From Roseomonas sp. (GTDB taxonomy: Bacteria; Pseudomonadota; Alphaproteobacteria; Acetobacterales; Acetobacteraceae), in NCBI GenBank assembly GCA_020249145.1, contig JADCGF010000007.1, forward strand, positions 124,001 through 188,000: 64,000 nt of DNA, read 5' to 3'. The notes under the pieces are model-generated. The model saw only the letters and a list, made by a program, of their open reading frames with translations, made no database searches and had not been told where the DNA came from. Shown here piece after piece: positions 16,349 through 25,734 of the stretch. Position numbers and translations under genes: made by a program. Positions within the stretch are counted from its first letter, which is position 1, and each line of letters begins with the position of its first letter.

Positions 16349-19021
16349 ATGAACACTACCCCAGCAGCGGTTGAGAAAGCCGCGCCGCGTTATGATTTCA
16401 CCCGTGCAGAGCCGCGCTGGCAGCAGGCCTGGCAGGATCGCGCCTGTTTTGTGGTGCCCGATGTGCCGCCAAGGGGCGCGCGGAAATACTATGTGCTTGA
16501 AATGTTCCCCTATCCCAGTGGCAAGATCCATATGGGCCATGTGCGCAATTACACGCTGGGCGATGTGGTGGCGCGCTACAAGCGGGCGCGGGGGCATTTG
16601 GTGATGCACCCGATGGGCTGGGACGCTTTTGGCCTGCCGGCGGAAAATGCGGCGCGGGAGCGCGGTGTGCATCCGGCGAAATGGACCTATGACAATATCG
16701 CCAATATGCGCGCGGAATTGCAGCGCATGGGGCTTTCCTTGGATTGGGCGCGGGAATTCGCGACCTGCGATGTGGAATATTACGGGCGCCAGCAGAAATT
16801 GCTGCTGGATTTCTGGCGCGCGGGTTTGGTGGAGCGCAAGGAATCCTGGGTGAATTGGGACCCGGTGGATGGCACGGTGCTTGCCAACGAACAGGTGATT
16901 GATGGGCGTGGCTGGCGTTCTGGCGCACTGGTGGAAAAAAAGCAGCTCAGCCAATGGTTCTTGAGCATCACGAAATTCGCGCCTGATTTGCTGGAGGCGC
17001 TTGGCGGGCTGGATCGCTGGCCGGAACGTGTGAAGCTGATGCAGTCCAACTGGATCGGGCGGAGTGAAGGGGCGCGGGTGAAGTTTGCGTTGACCGAGGC
17101 GGTGAACGCCAGCCGTCCTGATGATCCGAGGGCTTTGCCCGAGGGTCTGAATCAGGCCGGCGCGCCGCAGGCGGCAATTAACGAAGTTGAAGTGTTCACT
17201 ACCCGGCCTGACACTTTGTTCGGCATGTCGTTCCTGGCGGTCGCCGCCGAGCATCCGCTGGCCGCGGCAGCGGGCGCGCGTGATCCCAAGGCGGCTGAGT
17301 TCATCGCCGAATGTCGCCGCATGGGCACTTCGGAAGCGGCGATTGAACAGGCAGAAAAGCGCGGCTTTGATACCGGTTTCCGCGTCAAGAATCCCTTCAA
17401 CGGGCAGGAATATCCAGTCTGGATCGCGAATTTCGTGCTGATGGAATATGGCACGGGGGCGATCTTTGGCTGCCCCGCGCATGACCAGCGCGATCTGGAT
17501 TTCGCGCGCAAATACGGGCTTTCCGTGACGCCCGTTGTGCTGCCGCCCGGTGCGGATGCTGCAAGCTTCGCGGTGGGCGATGTCGCACATACCGAAGATG
17601 GTGTCGCGTATAACTCAGGCTTCCTCGATGGGCTTGCTGTGGCAGCCGCGAAGCGCCGCGTGATTGATGAATTGGAAAAGCTTGGCGCCGGTCAGGGTAT
17701 CGTGAATTGGCGGCTGCGCGATTGGGGTGTTTCGCGCCAGCGCTATTGGGGCTGCCCCATTCCCTTCATCCATTGCGATGATTGCGGCGTGGTGCCCGTG
17801 CCGGATGATCAATTGCCGGTGCGCCTGCCGGATGATGTGGATTTTGCGAAGCCCGGCAATCCCTTGGATAATCACCCAAGCTGGAAGCATGTGGCCTGCC
17901 CGAACTGCGCCAAGCCCGCGCGGCGGGAGACCGATACCTGCGACACTTTCGTTGATTCATCCTGGTACTACGCGCGCTTCTGTTCGCCACGCGCGGCGGA
18001 ACCTGTCACGCGCGGCGCGGTGGATGGCTGGTTGCCTGTTGATCAATATATCGGCGGGATCGAGCACGCGATTTTGCATTTGCTCTATTCACGCTTCTTC
18101 TCCCGCGCGATGAAGGAAGCGGGGCATCTTTCCGTGGATGAACCCTTCGCGGGGCTGTTCACGCAGGGCATGGTCCAGCATGAAAGCTACAAGGGCGCCG
18201 ATGGCCGTTGGCTTTATCCGGAAGAAGTTGACTTCGCGATTGGCGCCGATGGCACGCGGAGCGCAACCGTGAAGGGCAGTACCGAAGCGGTGACGATTGG
18301 CCGGGTTGAGGCCATGTCCAAATCCAAGCGCAATACGGTGGACCCGGGCGCGATCATTGCGAAATACGGTGCCGATACCGCGCGCTGGTTCATCCTTTCC
18401 GACAATCCGCCAGAGCGCGATATGGAATGGACGGAATCGGGCGTGGCCGGCGCTTATCGCTTCACGCAGCGCGTGTTTCGCATTGTGGAAGCGGCCCTGC
18501 CGAACCTGCCGCCTGCCGAAAGCGGGCCGGAAGAAACCGGCAAGGCTTTGCGGCGTGCGACGCACCGCGCCATTGCAACCGTGACCGAGGCTTTGGAGAC
18601 CTTCGCCTTTAATGTCGCGGTCGCCAGGCTTTATGAATTCGCCAATGCGATTGAAGCGTCCAAGGATGCGCCAGGTGGCGCGCGGCGCGAAGCGCTGGAA
18701 ATGCTGGCACGACTTTCGGCGCCGATGATGCCGCATTTGGCGGAAGAAGTTTGGTCCTTGCTGCGGTCCAGTGATGGGGCGCTGGTTGCAGAACTGCCTT
18801 GGCCAGAGGCCGATGCTGCCCTGCTGGTGGCGGAAAGCATCACCCTTGCCGTGCAGGTGCTGGGCAAGCTCCGCTCCACCATCGAAGTCCCGGTGGGCGC
18901 GACCGAGGCTGAGATTTTCGCTGCCGCCGAGGCGGAAGAAAACGTCAAGCGCGCCATTGCCGACAAGCCGATCAAAAAGCGCATCCATGTGCCGGGACGG
19001 GTGGTCAATTTTGTCATCTAG
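16349..19021 (+). CDS. leuS: Leucine--tRNA ligase
   Basis: The 890-residue class Ia synthetase charges tRNA-Leu. The HIGH-type motif is H61-M-G-H64 in [18 protein letters not shown], the KMSKS-type loop is MSKSK at 656-660, and the CP1 editing domain is marked by TRPDTLFG and [15 protein letters not shown]. The leucine-specific region and anticodon-binding C-terminus are intact, and the protein is of normal length. The ATG at 16349 is divergent from the lipoprotein set. The stop overlaps the lptE start, and the order leuS-lptE-holA is conserved in many alphaproteobacteria. Confidence 0.98.
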   Translation: MNTTPAAVEKAAPRYDFTRAEPRWQQAWQDRACFVVPDVPPRGARKYYVLEMFPYPSGKIHMGHVRNYTLGDVVARYKRARGHLVMHPMGWDAFGLPAENAARERGVHPAKWTYDNIANMRAELQRMGLSLDWAREFATCDVEYYGRQQKLLLDFWRAGLVERKESWVNWDPVDGTVLANEQVIDGRGWRSGALVEKKQLSQWFLSITKFAPDLLEALGGLDRWPERVKLMQSNWIGRSEGARVKFALTEAVNASRPDDPRALPEGLNQAGAPQAAINEVEVFTTRPDTLFGMSFLAVAAEHPLAAAAGARDPKAAEFIAECRRMGTSEAAIEQAEKRGFDTGFRVKNPFNGQEYPVWIANFVLMEYGTGAIFGCPAHDQRDLDFARKYGLSVTPVVLPPGADAASFAVGDVAHTEDGVAYNSGFLDGLAVAAAKRRVIDELEKLGAGQGIVNWRLRDWGVSRQRYWGCPIPFIHCDDCGVVPVPDDQLPVRLPDDVDFAKPGNPLDNHPSWKHVACPNCAKPARRETDTCDTFVDSSWYYARFCSPRAAEPVTRGAVDGWLPVDQYIGGIEHAILHLLYSRFFSRAMKEAGHLSVDEPFAGLFTQGMVQHESYKGADGRWLYPEEVDFAIGADGTRSATVKGSTEAVTIGRVEAMSKSKRNTVDPGAIIAKYGADTARWFILSDNPPERDMEWTESGVAGAYRFTQRVFRIVEAALPNLPPAESGPEETGKALRRATHRAIATVTEALETFAFNVAVARLYEFANAIEASKDAPGGARREALEMLARLSAPMMPHLAEEVWSLLRSSDGALVAELPWPEADAALLVAESITLAVQVLGKLRSTIEVPVGATEAEIFAAAEAEENVKRAIADKPIKKRIHVPGRVVNFVI

Positions 19022-19547
19022 ACGCGCCCTCATCGCGCTTTCCCTGCCGCTGCTTGCGGCGGGCTGCGGCTTCCGGCCCATGTATGGCCAAGGCGGCGGG
19101 GTGGCGGATGCGAGAGTCGCAGCATCACTTGCTGCCGTAAAGGTCGGGTTGATCACCGAACGCCAAGGGCAATTGCTGCGTCGGCGCCTGGAACAGGGGC
19201 TGGCGCCCAAAGGCCGGGAAGGTGTGCGCCCGCAATATGATCTCCGCGTCGGGCTTGGTTACAGCGTGGAACTGCAAGGCTTTCGCCGCGATGGCTTCCC
19301 AAGCCGTGTGCGTTTCAATGCCACGGCCACTTGGTTGCTTTTTGATCTCGGCGCGCCACCGCAGGAAATCGCTCGTGGATCCGAGCGCGCTTCTGACGCC
19401 TATGACATCCCGGAAAATCAATTCTTCGCTGCCGATGTGGCCCGCGATTCCATGGAACGCCAATTGATCGAGCAATTGGCGCAGCAGATCCTGGAACGGC
19501 TCGCCATTCATTTCCGGGGCGCAGCGCAAGGCGCGGCGCCGGCCTGA
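19011..19547 (+). CDS. lptE: LPS-assembly lipoprotein LptE
   Basis: A 178-residue outer-membrane lipoprotein that plugs LptD in lipopolysaccharide insertion. The signal peptide runs [20 protein letters not shown], giving an acylated Cys. The mature part shows the LptE/RlpB pattern, with paired strands and the C-terminal [15 protein letters not shown] helix. I place the start at TTG 19011, which gives an ideal lipoprotein leader; an in-frame ATG at 18987 would add MCRDGWSI and is less typical. Either start overlaps the end of leuS (by 11 bases with TTG), and holA begins 2 bases after its stop. Confidence 0.85.
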   Translation: MSSRRALIALSLPLLAAGCGFRPMYGQGGGVADARVAASLAAVKVGLITERQGQLLRRRLEQGLAPKGREGVRPQYDLRVGLGYSVELQGFRRDGFPSRVRFNATATWLLFDLGAPPQEIARGSERASDAYDIPENQFFAADVARDSMERQLIEQLAQQILERLAIHFRGAAQGAAPA

Positions 19548-19549
19548 CG

Positions 19550-20575
19550 ATGGCCAAGATTGATGCGCGACGCACTACTGGTTTTCTGACCGATCCGCCG
19601 GCAACGGCGCGGGTTGTGCTGATTTATGGCGATGATCTGGGGTTGGTGCGCGAAAGGGCGGACCAATTGATGCGCGCCGTGGTGGGCGATGATCCCTTTG
19701 GCCTCGTGGATGTGCCACGCGAAGCGGCCAGCCGTGATGCCGGGCTGCTGGCCGGTGAGGCCGCGCAGCAGGCGCTTACCGGCGGGCGGCGCCTGGTGAG
19801 GGTGCGCGATGCGACCGATGGTCTGGCCAATGCGGCCAAGGCTGCGCTGACGGGGCCAGGGCCGGGGCTTGTGTTGCTGGAAGCGGGTGCGCTTGCCGGC
19901 AATAAGGGTCTCCGCCCCGCACTTGAACGCGCCAATGATGCAGCCGCGGTGATTGCCTGCTACCCCGAAACCGGCGCGGAGCTGGAAGCGAGCCTTGGGC
20001 GCATGCTGAAGGAACGCGGCGTTGCGGCTGATGGCGCAGCGCTTTCTTGGATGGCGGCGCGGCTCGGTGAAAACCGCCTGCAAATCCGCCAGGAAGTGGA
20101 GAAATTGGCGCTTTATGTTGGCCCCGCCAAGCGCGTGACTGAAGAAGATGCCATCGCCTGCATCGCTGAGGGTTCAACGCTTGATCTAGACCAGGCGCTG
20201 CTTGCGGCGACCGCAGGCGATGCGGCGCTCGCGGATCGCGCCTTGGATCAAGCCTTTGCCGAAGGTGCGGCAGCGGTGCAGGTAGTGCGCGCGGCGCTTC
20301 GCCATGTGCAGCGCCTGCATCTGGCCGCGCTTTCCGTGGCGAAGGGCTCATCTCCCGGAGATGCTTTGTCTTCCCTGCGGCCACCGGTGTTTTTCAAGGC
20401 GCGTCCGGCTTTCGAAAGGGCGCTCAGGCTTTGGCCCGCACCGGCGCTGGCCGCAGCCGGCGATGCGCTGCTGGAAGCGGAACGCCACACCAAGACAACG
20501 GGCATGCCGGATGTGGCGATTGCCCGCGCCGCAGTGATGGCGCTGGCGCGGGAAGCGGTGATGCGGCGGCGGTAA
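19550..20575 (+). CDS. holA: DNA polymerase III subunit delta
   Basis: The 341-residue clamp-loader subunit that opens the beta sliding clamp. Visible features are the N-terminal VVLIYGDDLGLVRERADQLM, the ARTLTGGRRLVRVRDAT-like block and the C-terminal helical collar domain. The length is normal for the family. It sits immediately after lptE, the conserved neighbour order, and faces the minus-strand cupin gene with an 8-base gap. Confidence 0.93.
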   Translation: MAKIDARRTTGFLTDPPATARVVLIYGDDLGLVRERADQLMRAVVGDDPFGLVDVPREAASRDAGLLAGEAAQQALTGGRRLVRVRDATDGLANAAKAALTGPGPGLVLLEAGALAGNKGLRPALERANDAAAVIACYPETGAELEASLGRMLKERGVAADGAALSWMAARLGENRLQIRQEVEKLALYVGPAKRVTEEDAIACIAEGSTLDLDQALLAATAGDAALADRALDQAFAEGAAAVQVVRAALRHVQRLHLAALSVAKGSSPGDALSSLRPPVFFKARPAFERALRLWPAPALAAAGDALLEAERHTKTTGMPDVAIARAAVMALAREAVMRRR

Positions 20576-20583
20576 GCCGGGCA

Positions 20584-21018
20584 CTAAGCTCTGATAAAAT
20601 CAGCAACCTTCGCATTCTGCCGCAGCGCTGCAAGATCATCCGTATTTGGCAATTGCGGCCTGTCGCGTTCGGTTGCCACCACGCATAAAAAGCCAAGCGG
20701 CGCATCTGCCGCCGCGCGGAATTGGTGCCATTGCATGGGGCGGATTTCCACCAGATCATGCTCGGCGATATCCGTGATGGCATCGCCAACAAGGCAGGCA
20801 CCGCGGCCACGCAGGATCATGACGTAATGGATATGCTGGTGGCGTTCCAGCGTAGAATGGCCACCGGGCGCCACTTCAAAATAGCGCCATTGCGCGGGCA
20901 GAGAATCCTCACCTTCAAACAGAACCTGGCGCGTCACGTCCTTATAGGGGCCGCCTTCCTTGTAGGACAGGACGGGCACGTTTTCCCAAGCGAATGAATT
21001 GAAGCGACGCACTGTCAT
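20584..21018 (-). CDS. Cupin-domain protein coupled to the RuBisCO-like protein
   Basis: A 144-residue single-domain cupin. The first motif is seen in GGHSTLERHQHIHYVMILRGRG, with His residues able to bind a metal, and the second in HDLVEIRPMQWHQF. The usual Glu of motif 1 is not evident. Its ATG overlaps the stop of the RuBisCO-like gene (ATGA), so the two are translated together. In Rhodospirillum rubrum a cupin acts after a RuBisCO-like protein in the methylthioadenosine-to-isoprenoid shunt, as methylthioxylulose-phosphate methylsulfurylase. The gene pairing suggests, but does not prove, a similar step here. Confidence 0.82.
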   Translation of the reverse strand: MTVRRFNSFAWENVPVLSYKEGGPYKDVTRQVLFEGEDSLPAQWRYFEVAPGGHSTLERHQHIHYVMILRGRGACLVGDAITDIAEHDLVEIRPMQWHQFRAAADAPLGFLCVVATERDRPQLPNTDDLAALRQNAKVADFIRA

Positions 21019-22160
21019 TCCGCGGCCTTTTTCACAGCAACAGCCTGTTCAATCGCGCCGATGAAGGCGCGCGCCCCTACTTCCGGATCGGTTGAATGGC
21101 GGATCAGTGCGCCGCCAATCAGGAAAACGGCGTCATGGCCAAAACTCGCCACCATGCTGTCAATGCGTTCAATCGTCATGCCGCCCGCCGGGGAAGGAAA
21201 ACCGGGCTTCACATCGCCGAGCGGCTCCTGCATGGAAATGGCCAGATCCCGGCATTCCTTGGGCGTAAAGGTAAAGCGCCCGCCGGCATTGGGAAACACC
21301 GAAATATCCGCGCCGAAAACACGAAACAAGCGCCCCAACAGCATGGCCGGCGTCATGCCATGTTCAGGATCATGGAAATGCGTGCCGGAGAAGCTTGGAT
21401 GCGCCATCACCGCAAGCCCGTATTTGCGCGCGAGGTGAAACCCCGTATCCGGCCCGATCAGCAAGGGCGCAATCAACGCCCCGGCGCAGCCCTCAGCGGC
21501 GGCGAATTCCATTTGGTCTTCGATCTGGTCAAACCGCCCGGAGACCATCGGAAAATAGAGCGTCTGCCGACCAGTCTTGGCATTGGCTGTGCTGATTGCT
21601 TCCTGCAGACGCGCCACCCTTTCCTTGAAGGGGTGGAAGGGCTGGTCCATCAGCCCGTGATCATCCTTGATCACATCAAGCCCACCCAGCGCATAGCCGC
21701 CAGCAAGGCGGGCCAATTCCTGCACGGAAAGCCCGAGTGGTTTGATCGCGGTCGCGGCAAGCGGGCGGCCATAGACGCCAAGCGCCGCGCGCAGCCCGGC
21801 AATACCAAAACGCGGCCCGCCAAAGGCGCGCAGCTGATCCGGTGTCAGGCGGATATCAATAATCTTGATGCCACGCCTGATCGAGATATTGCCGAAGACG
21901 ACATTCAGCAGATTGGGAATGGAATCATTGGCGATATCGGCGCGGTAGCTGATGTCCACATCGAAAGCGTGCGATGGCGGCGCGCAGGGCGTGATGGCTT
22001 CCACCTGGCCGACAATGCCCGCATCCCAGATCGCGGGCGGGACGCAATCGCCCGGGATTTCGACCGTTTGCTCCAGGCAGATATCCTTGGCATGCGCTTC
22101 AATCGGCCGGGAATCATCCGGGGTGATGCGATAGAGAATATGAAACCGCGGCGCGCCCAT
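21015..22160 (-). CDS. RuBisCO-like protein (form IV), not a carboxylase
   Basis: A 381-residue member of the RuBisCO large-subunit superfamily with both N-terminal (YRITPDD, CLEQTVEIPGD) and barrel domains. Key residues diverge from true RuBisCO. Lys140 in AIKPLGLS matches K175, but K177 is absent. Lys165-Asp-Asp167-His168 matches the carbamate triad K201/D203/E204 with the Glu changed to His. His254 matches H294, and the loop-6 Lys is missing (PNAGGRF). It is therefore a form IV enolase/isomerase or a 3-oxo-isoapionate-phosphate decarboxylase type, acting on a sugar phosphate. The ATG at 22160 follows TTTAGG; a TTG at 22163 is also possible. A cupin follows with a 4-base overlap and a peroxiredoxin precedes. 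Confidence 0.9.
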   Translation of the reverse strand: MGAPRFHILYRITPDDSRPIEAHAKDICLEQTVEIPGDCVPPAIWDAGIVGQVEAITPCAPPSHAFDVDISYRADIANDSIPNLLNVVFGNISIRRGIKIIDIRLTPDQLRAFGGPRFGIAGLRAALGVYGRPLAATAIKPLGLSVQELARLAGGYALGGLDVIKDDHGLMDQPFHPFKERVARLQEAISTANAKTGRQTLYFPMVSGRFDQIEDQMEFAAAEGCAGALIAPLLIGPDTGFHLARKYGLAVMAHPSFSGTHFHDPEHGMTPAMLLGRLFRVFGADISVFPNAGGRFTFTPKECRDLAISMQEPLGDVKPGFPSPAGGMTIERIDSMVASFGHDAVFLIGGALIRHSTDPEVGARAFIGAIEQAVAVKKAAE

Positions 22161-22196
22161 CAAAACCTAAAGCCCCCCCAACCCATGCCAAAGGCG

Positions 22197-22215
22197 AGCC
22201 AAACCGCATTTGGCT
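22197..22215. terminator. Hairpin AGCCAAA/TTTGGCT upstream of the RuBisCO-like gene
   Basis: A 7-bp stem with a 5-base loop lies in the 128-base gap between the peroxiredoxin stop and the RuBisCO-like start. On the minus strand no T-run follows. It may be a weak terminator or a leader structure for the downstream pair. Confidence 0.35.
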
Positions 22216-22288
22216 GGCCCCGCCCCCTTTATGACAATTCTATTATCGCGAAGTTGGGCCTTGGCGATAGGCGGGCGCGGGCCGGGGT

Positions 22289-22933
22289 TCACACCTTCTT
22301 GGCGGGCGAGGTTTCCACCCAACGCAGATAGGGCCGATCAGCCTTCCAGCCTTGCGGGAAAAGCTTCGCCGCTTCGGCATCCGGGATGGAAGGCGGAATG
22401 ATCGCTCGCCCACCCGGGCGCCAATTCACTGGCGTCGCCAGCTTGGCGCCATCGGTCAATTGCAGGCTGTCAATCACGCGCAAGATCTCATCGAAATTGC
22501 GCCCCGCACTCGGCGGATAGGTCATGGTGAGCCGCACCTTATGCGCGGGATCAATCACATAAACCGTCCGCACGGTGATGCTTGGGTCGGTATCCGGATG
22601 CACCATGCCATAAAGGTTCGAAACCTTCCGATCAGGGTCGGCGATCATTGGAAAATTCACCGCATGGCCCTGGGTTTCCTTGATGTCAGCCTCCCACGCC
22701 GCGTGGTTGGTCAGCGGGTCAACCGAAAGGCCAATCACCTTCACGCCGCGCTTGTCGAATTCAGGCTTCAGCCGCGCGGCTTCGCCCAATTCCGTGGTGC
22801 AGACAGGCGTGAAATCCTTGGGGTGGCTGAACAGCACCACCCAGGAAGCGCCCTTCCATTCGTGAAACCGGATCGGGCCGGTGGTGGTTTCCGCCGTGAA
22901 ATCCGGGGCGATTTGGCCGAGTTGCAGGCTCAT
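22289..22933 (-). CDS. 1-Cys peroxiredoxin (Prx6 type)
   Basis: The 214-residue enzyme reduces peroxides in the cytosol. The peroxidatic centre is in HPKDFTPVCTTE (Cys45), and no resolving cysteine is evident, which fits the 1-Cys group. The C-terminal extension (GGRAIIPPSIPDAEAAKLFPQG) is typical of the long Prx6 form. The start at 22933 has AAAGGA 11 bases upstream; an in-frame Met at 23011 is rejected because it overlaps the upstream cupin. It sits between two cupin genes next to the RuBisCO-like protein, possibly dealing with thiol or peroxide by-products (inference). Confidence 0.93.
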   Translation of the reverse strand: MSLQLGQIAPDFTAETTTGPIRFHEWKGASWVVLFSHPKDFTPVCTTELGEAARLKPEFDKRGVKVIGLSVDPLTNHAAWEADIKETQGHAVNFPMIADPDRKVSNLYGMVHPDTDPSITVRTVYVIDPAHKVRLTMTYPPSAGRNFDEILRVIDSLQLTDGAKLATPVNWRPGGRAIIPPSIPDAEAAKLFPQGWKADRPYLRWVETSPAKKV

Positions 22934-22979
22934 TTCAGGTGTCCTTTGGCGTGGAAGTGCAGAAAACGCGCGCTGATGA

Positions 22980-23435
22980 TCAGCGCGTATGCACCCATTC
23001 AGGCTCATCAACCGCCACCAGGTCAGGCAGGTTCACCACCACTTCCTCGGTGCCGGAACGTACAAGGGCGCAATGCAGCACCTCGGTCGCTGAGGCATTG
23101 ATTTCCTGATGCGGCACATAAGGCGGCACCAGGAAGAAATCGCCCGCGCGCGCTTCGGTGATGAATTCCAGCCGATCGCCCCAACGCATATGGGCAGTGC
23201 CGCTGATGATGTAAATGACGCTTTCCAAAGCACCGTGATGATGCGCGCCGGTGCGCGAATTGGGATCGATCCGATTGGTGCCGGCCCAAAGCGCCACCGA
23301 ACCGCTGCGCGCGCCGCTGATAGCGACTTCGCGGTTCATGCCAAGGGTTTCGGGCGTGCTGGAGCTTTTGGCGCTGGCTGCGACATGCTTGATGCCGCGG
23401 GTGCGCCAATCAATCGGGGTCAGAGAATCTGGCAT
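22980..23435 (-). CDS. Cupin-domain protein with intact HHH...E metal site
   Basis: A 151-residue cupin with a canonical first motif (GAHHHGALESVIYIISGTAHMRWG) and second motif (GDFFLVPPYVPHQEIN), so metal binding is likely. Unlike the other cupin of the cluster (20584-21018), it keeps the Glu after the His residues. The N-terminal part (ITPIDWRTRGIKHV-like) and the region GMNREVAISGARSGS are found in putative dioxygenases or sugar isomerases. The ATG has GAAAGGA upstream. The reaction is unknown. Confidence 0.8.
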   Translation of the reverse strand: MPDSLTPIDWRTRGIKHVAASAKSSSTPETLGMNREVAISGARSGSVALWAGTNRIDPNSRTGAHHHGALESVIYIISGTAHMRWGDRLEFITEARAGDFFLVPPYVPHQEINASATEVLHCALVRSGTEEVVVNLPDLVAVDEPEWVHTR

Positions 23436-23457
23436 GGAGGGCTTTCCTTTTCTGGTT

Positions 23458-24441
23458 TCAATCGGGTTGCGCGCCGGTGCGGCGGACCAAGGCGGGCCAG
23501 CGCCGCGCTTCGGCCTGGATCAGATGCGCGAATTGCGCGGGGCCTTGGCTGGTCACCTCAAAACCCTGAGCGGTGAGTTGTTCCGCGACCTCCGGCTTCG
23601 CCAGAATACGGTCAAGCGCGCCGGCCAGGCGGCGAATGGCGGCGGGCGGGGTTTGCGCCGGGGCCAGGATGCCCTGCCAGGTAATCACCTCAAATTCCGG
23701 GAAGCCTGATTCGGCGATGGTTGGCACCTCCGGCAGGGCCGGGACGCGCTTGGTGCTGGTGACGGCGAGCGCGCGGAGCCGCCCGGCGCGGATATGTTCA
23801 ATCGCCGCCGGCAGGGTGACAAACAGCGCCTGGATATGCCCGGCGACCAGATCAATCACGGCAGGGCCGCCGCCGCGATAGGGCACATGGGTGAAACCAA
23901 GCCCCGCATCCTGCGCGAAAAGCGCGCCGGCCAAATGCCCGATGGACCCATTGCCCTGGGAAGCGAGCGTCAGCTTGCCATCGGCCTGCCGCGCCCAGGC
24001 GATGAAGCCGGCCAAATCCCGCACGGGGGCGGAAGGGTGCACCACCAGCACTTGCGGCGCGCGCACGGCTTCAATCACCGGGCTGAAATCCCGCACCGGG
24101 TCAAAGCCAACGCGCGGGTAAAGCGCCGGATTGATCGTCAGCGGGTCTGAACCCACCAGCAGGGTCAGCCCATCCGGCGCGGCGCGGGCGACGAATTCAA
24201 AGCCGATATTGCTGCCGGCGCCGGGCTTGTTTTCCGTCACCACATTCTGGCCGAGCGCTTCGGTCAAATGCTTGGCGAGCAAGCGCCCAAGGATATCCAG
24301 GCTGCCGCCGGGTGCGACGGGGACCACGATGCGCAGCGTGCGGTCAGGGTTCCAGGCGGTATCGGCGCGGGCTTGGGTGCCGCAAAGCGCGGCGGAGGCG
24401 AAAAGGGCAGAGCGAAGCAGCAGGTCGCGGCGGAGGGTCAT
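23458..24441 (-). CDS. Bug-family tripartite tricarboxylate transporter substrate-binding protein
   Basis: A 327-residue periplasmic receptor with a signal peptide (MTLRRDLLLRSALFASAALC to ARA) and the family motifs WNPDRTLRIVVPVAPGGSLDI, VVTENKPGAGSNIG and DGLTLLVGSDPLTINP. It is the first gene of the minus-strand set with two cupins, peroxiredoxin and RuBisCO-like protein, separated from the next start by 22 bases, so it may supply their substrate. Upstream is the AT-rich 263-base region before the divergent MaoC gene. Confidence 0.9.
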   Translation of the reverse strand: MTLRRDLLLRSALFASAALCGTQARADTAWNPDRTLRIVVPVAPGGSLDILGRLLAKHLTEALGQNVVTENKPGAGSNIGFEFVARAAPDGLTLLVGSDPLTINPALYPRVGFDPVRDFSPVIEAVRAPQVLVVHPSAPVRDLAGFIAWARQADGKLTLASQGNGSIGHLAGALFAQDAGLGFTHVPYRGGGPAVIDLVAGHIQALFVTLPAAIEHIRAGRLRALAVTSTKRVPALPEVPTIAESGFPEFEVITWQGILAPAQTPPAAIRRLAGALDRILAKPEVAEQLTAQGFEVTSQGPAQFAHLIQAEARRWPALVRRTGAQPD

Positions 24442-24704
24442 GGCGAGAAATCCACATTTGTTTGAAAAGTTTTTCTCTCAAATTGCGCAAAACATCAAGA
24501 AAAAAGATTTTATTTTCTCGCGCTGAACCCCGCCAAAGGCTTCCCTACCGCGCGGCGCTGGGAAGATTTTTCTCCTCAAGCCGCGCAAACCCGGCGGTGC
24601 GCAAGGCTCCAAAGGCTTTTCCCGCAAACCCTCACGCCGCCGATTTCACGCTTGCGCGAAATGCTTTATCCACGGCGCTCGCAGCGGCACCGGAGGTTCA
24701 AACC
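24442..24704. promoter_or_regulatory. AT-rich divergent intergenic region
   Basis: The 263 bases between divergent Bug-receptor and MaoC starts hold an A/T-rich patch at about 24455-24525, much lower in GC than the rest of the window, with runs such as GAAAAAAGATTTTATTTTC. This is a likely place for promoters of both genes, although no clear -35/-10 pair can be assigned. No open frame or RNA gene is seen in it. Confidence 0.4.
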
Positions 24705-25148
24705 ATGGCGGAAATCTATTTCTTCGAAGACCTGACGGTGGGGCTGACCGCCAAATTCTCCAAAACCATCACGGAAGCCGATATTGTGCTGTTCGCCGCC
24801 GTCACCGGCGATACCAACCCCATGCATCTGGATGCGGAATACGCTGCCACCTCCATCTTCAAGGAACGCATCGCACATGGCATGTTGGCGGCGGGCTTGA
24901 TCACCAAGGTGCTGGGCACGCAACTGCCTGGGCCGGGCACGATTTATATGTCCCAGAGCCTGAAGTTTCGCGCCCCAGTGAAAATCGGGGAAACCGTTAC
25001 CGCCATTGTGGAAGTCGCCGCACTCCACCCCGAAAAGCACCGCGCGACGCTCAAAACCATGTGTCTGGTCAAGGGTGAACCGGTGCTGGAGGGGGAGGCG
25101 TTCGTCTCCGTCCCCTCCCGCGCCGCCATCGCCAAAGCTGCGGAGTAA
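24705..25148 (+). CDS. MaoC-like (R)-specific enoyl-CoA hydratase
   Basis: A 147-residue hot-dog-fold hydratase of the PhaJ type, which hydrates trans-2-enoyl-CoA to (R)-3-hydroxyacyl-CoA in beta-oxidation or polyhydroxyalkanoate supply. The catalytic pair is Asp36 and His41 in GDTNPMHLD. The segment RIAHGMLAAGLI and the C-terminal strand pattern agree. The ATG at 24705 has GGAGG 9 bases upstream; the frame is open to 24312, but the extension is low-complexity Arg/Ala-rich and overlaps the divergent receptor start. It is followed by the LOG-family gene after 4 bases. Confidence 0.92.
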   Translation: MAEIYFFEDLTVGLTAKFSKTITEADIVLFAAVTGDTNPMHLDAEYAATSIFKERIAHGMLAAGLITKVLGTQLPGPGTIYMSQSLKFRAPVKIGETVTAIVEVAALHPEKHRATLKTMCLVKGEPVLEGEAFVSVPSRAAIAKAAE

Positions 25149-25152
25149 GCCC

Positions 25153-25734
25153 ATGCGCCGTGTTTGTGTTTTTGCCGGCTCCGCTGCCGGCGCCCGCCCT
25201 GAATATGCCGCCGCTGCTTCAGCGCTTGGCCGCGAAATCGCCGCGCGTAGGCTTGGCCTGGTGTATGGCGGGGGTGGTGTTGGGCTGATGGGCGCGGTTT
25301 CGGCTGCCGCACAGGATGCGGGGGCCGAGGTGATTGGCATCATCCCCCATGGGCTGGTTGCGCGGGAGGCGGGCGCCAAGCAGCTCAAGGATATGCGCGT
25401 GGTGGCTTCCATGCATGAACGCAAGGCGCTGATGGCCGAGCTTTCGGATGGCTTCATCGTGCTGCCCGGCGGCTATGGCAGCCTGGAAGAAGCGGTGGAA
25501 ACCCTCACCTGGTTGCAGCTTGGCATTCAGCGGAAGGGCATCGTTTTTGTGGATACGCTTGGCTATTGGCAGAAGCTGATGGGGGCGCTGGATCACATGG
25601 TGGCGGAAGGCTTTGTGCGGGGTGAAATGCGCGCTGCGGCGATGCTGGCGCCGGATGGTGCCGCCGCGATTGATGCGCTGGCGCGCTTTACGCCCCCCGA
25701 TGTGCCGCGCTGGCTGAAGCCTGGGGAAGCCTGA
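25153..25734 (+). CDS. LOG-family protein (TIGR00730 Rossmann-fold nucleotide hydrolase)
   Basis: A 193-residue lysine-decarboxylase-like/LOG protein; characterised relatives release the base from cytokinin or purine nucleoside monophosphates. The motifs are VYGGGGVGLMGAV, the Arg90-Lys91 pair in MHERK and PGGYGSLEE at 105-113 (Ser in place of the usual Thr), enough for the active site. The protein starts right at MRRVCVFAGS. The last base of its stop codon is the first base of the ribF ATG (TGATG), so the two are coupled. The physiological nucleotide is unknown. Confidence 0.9.
   Translation: MRRVCVFAGSAAGARPEYAAAASALGREIAARRLGLVYGGGGVGLMGAVSAAAQDAGAEVIGIIPHGLVAREAGAKQLKDMRVVASMHERKALMAELSDGFIVLPGGYGSLEEAVETLTWLQLGIQRKGIVFVDTLGYWQKLMGALDHMVAEGFVRGEMRAAAMLAPDGAAAIDALARFTPPDVPRWLKPGEA

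Noticed and set aside
21015..22160. A true CO2-fixing RuBisCO
   Set aside because: The loop-6 Lys and K177 are missing and E204 is replaced by His; no small subunit or phosphoribulokinase gene is near.
24442..24704. Small RNA or tRNA in the AT-rich gap
   Set aside because: No cloverleaf, conserved T-loop sequence or terminator-like hairpin was found.
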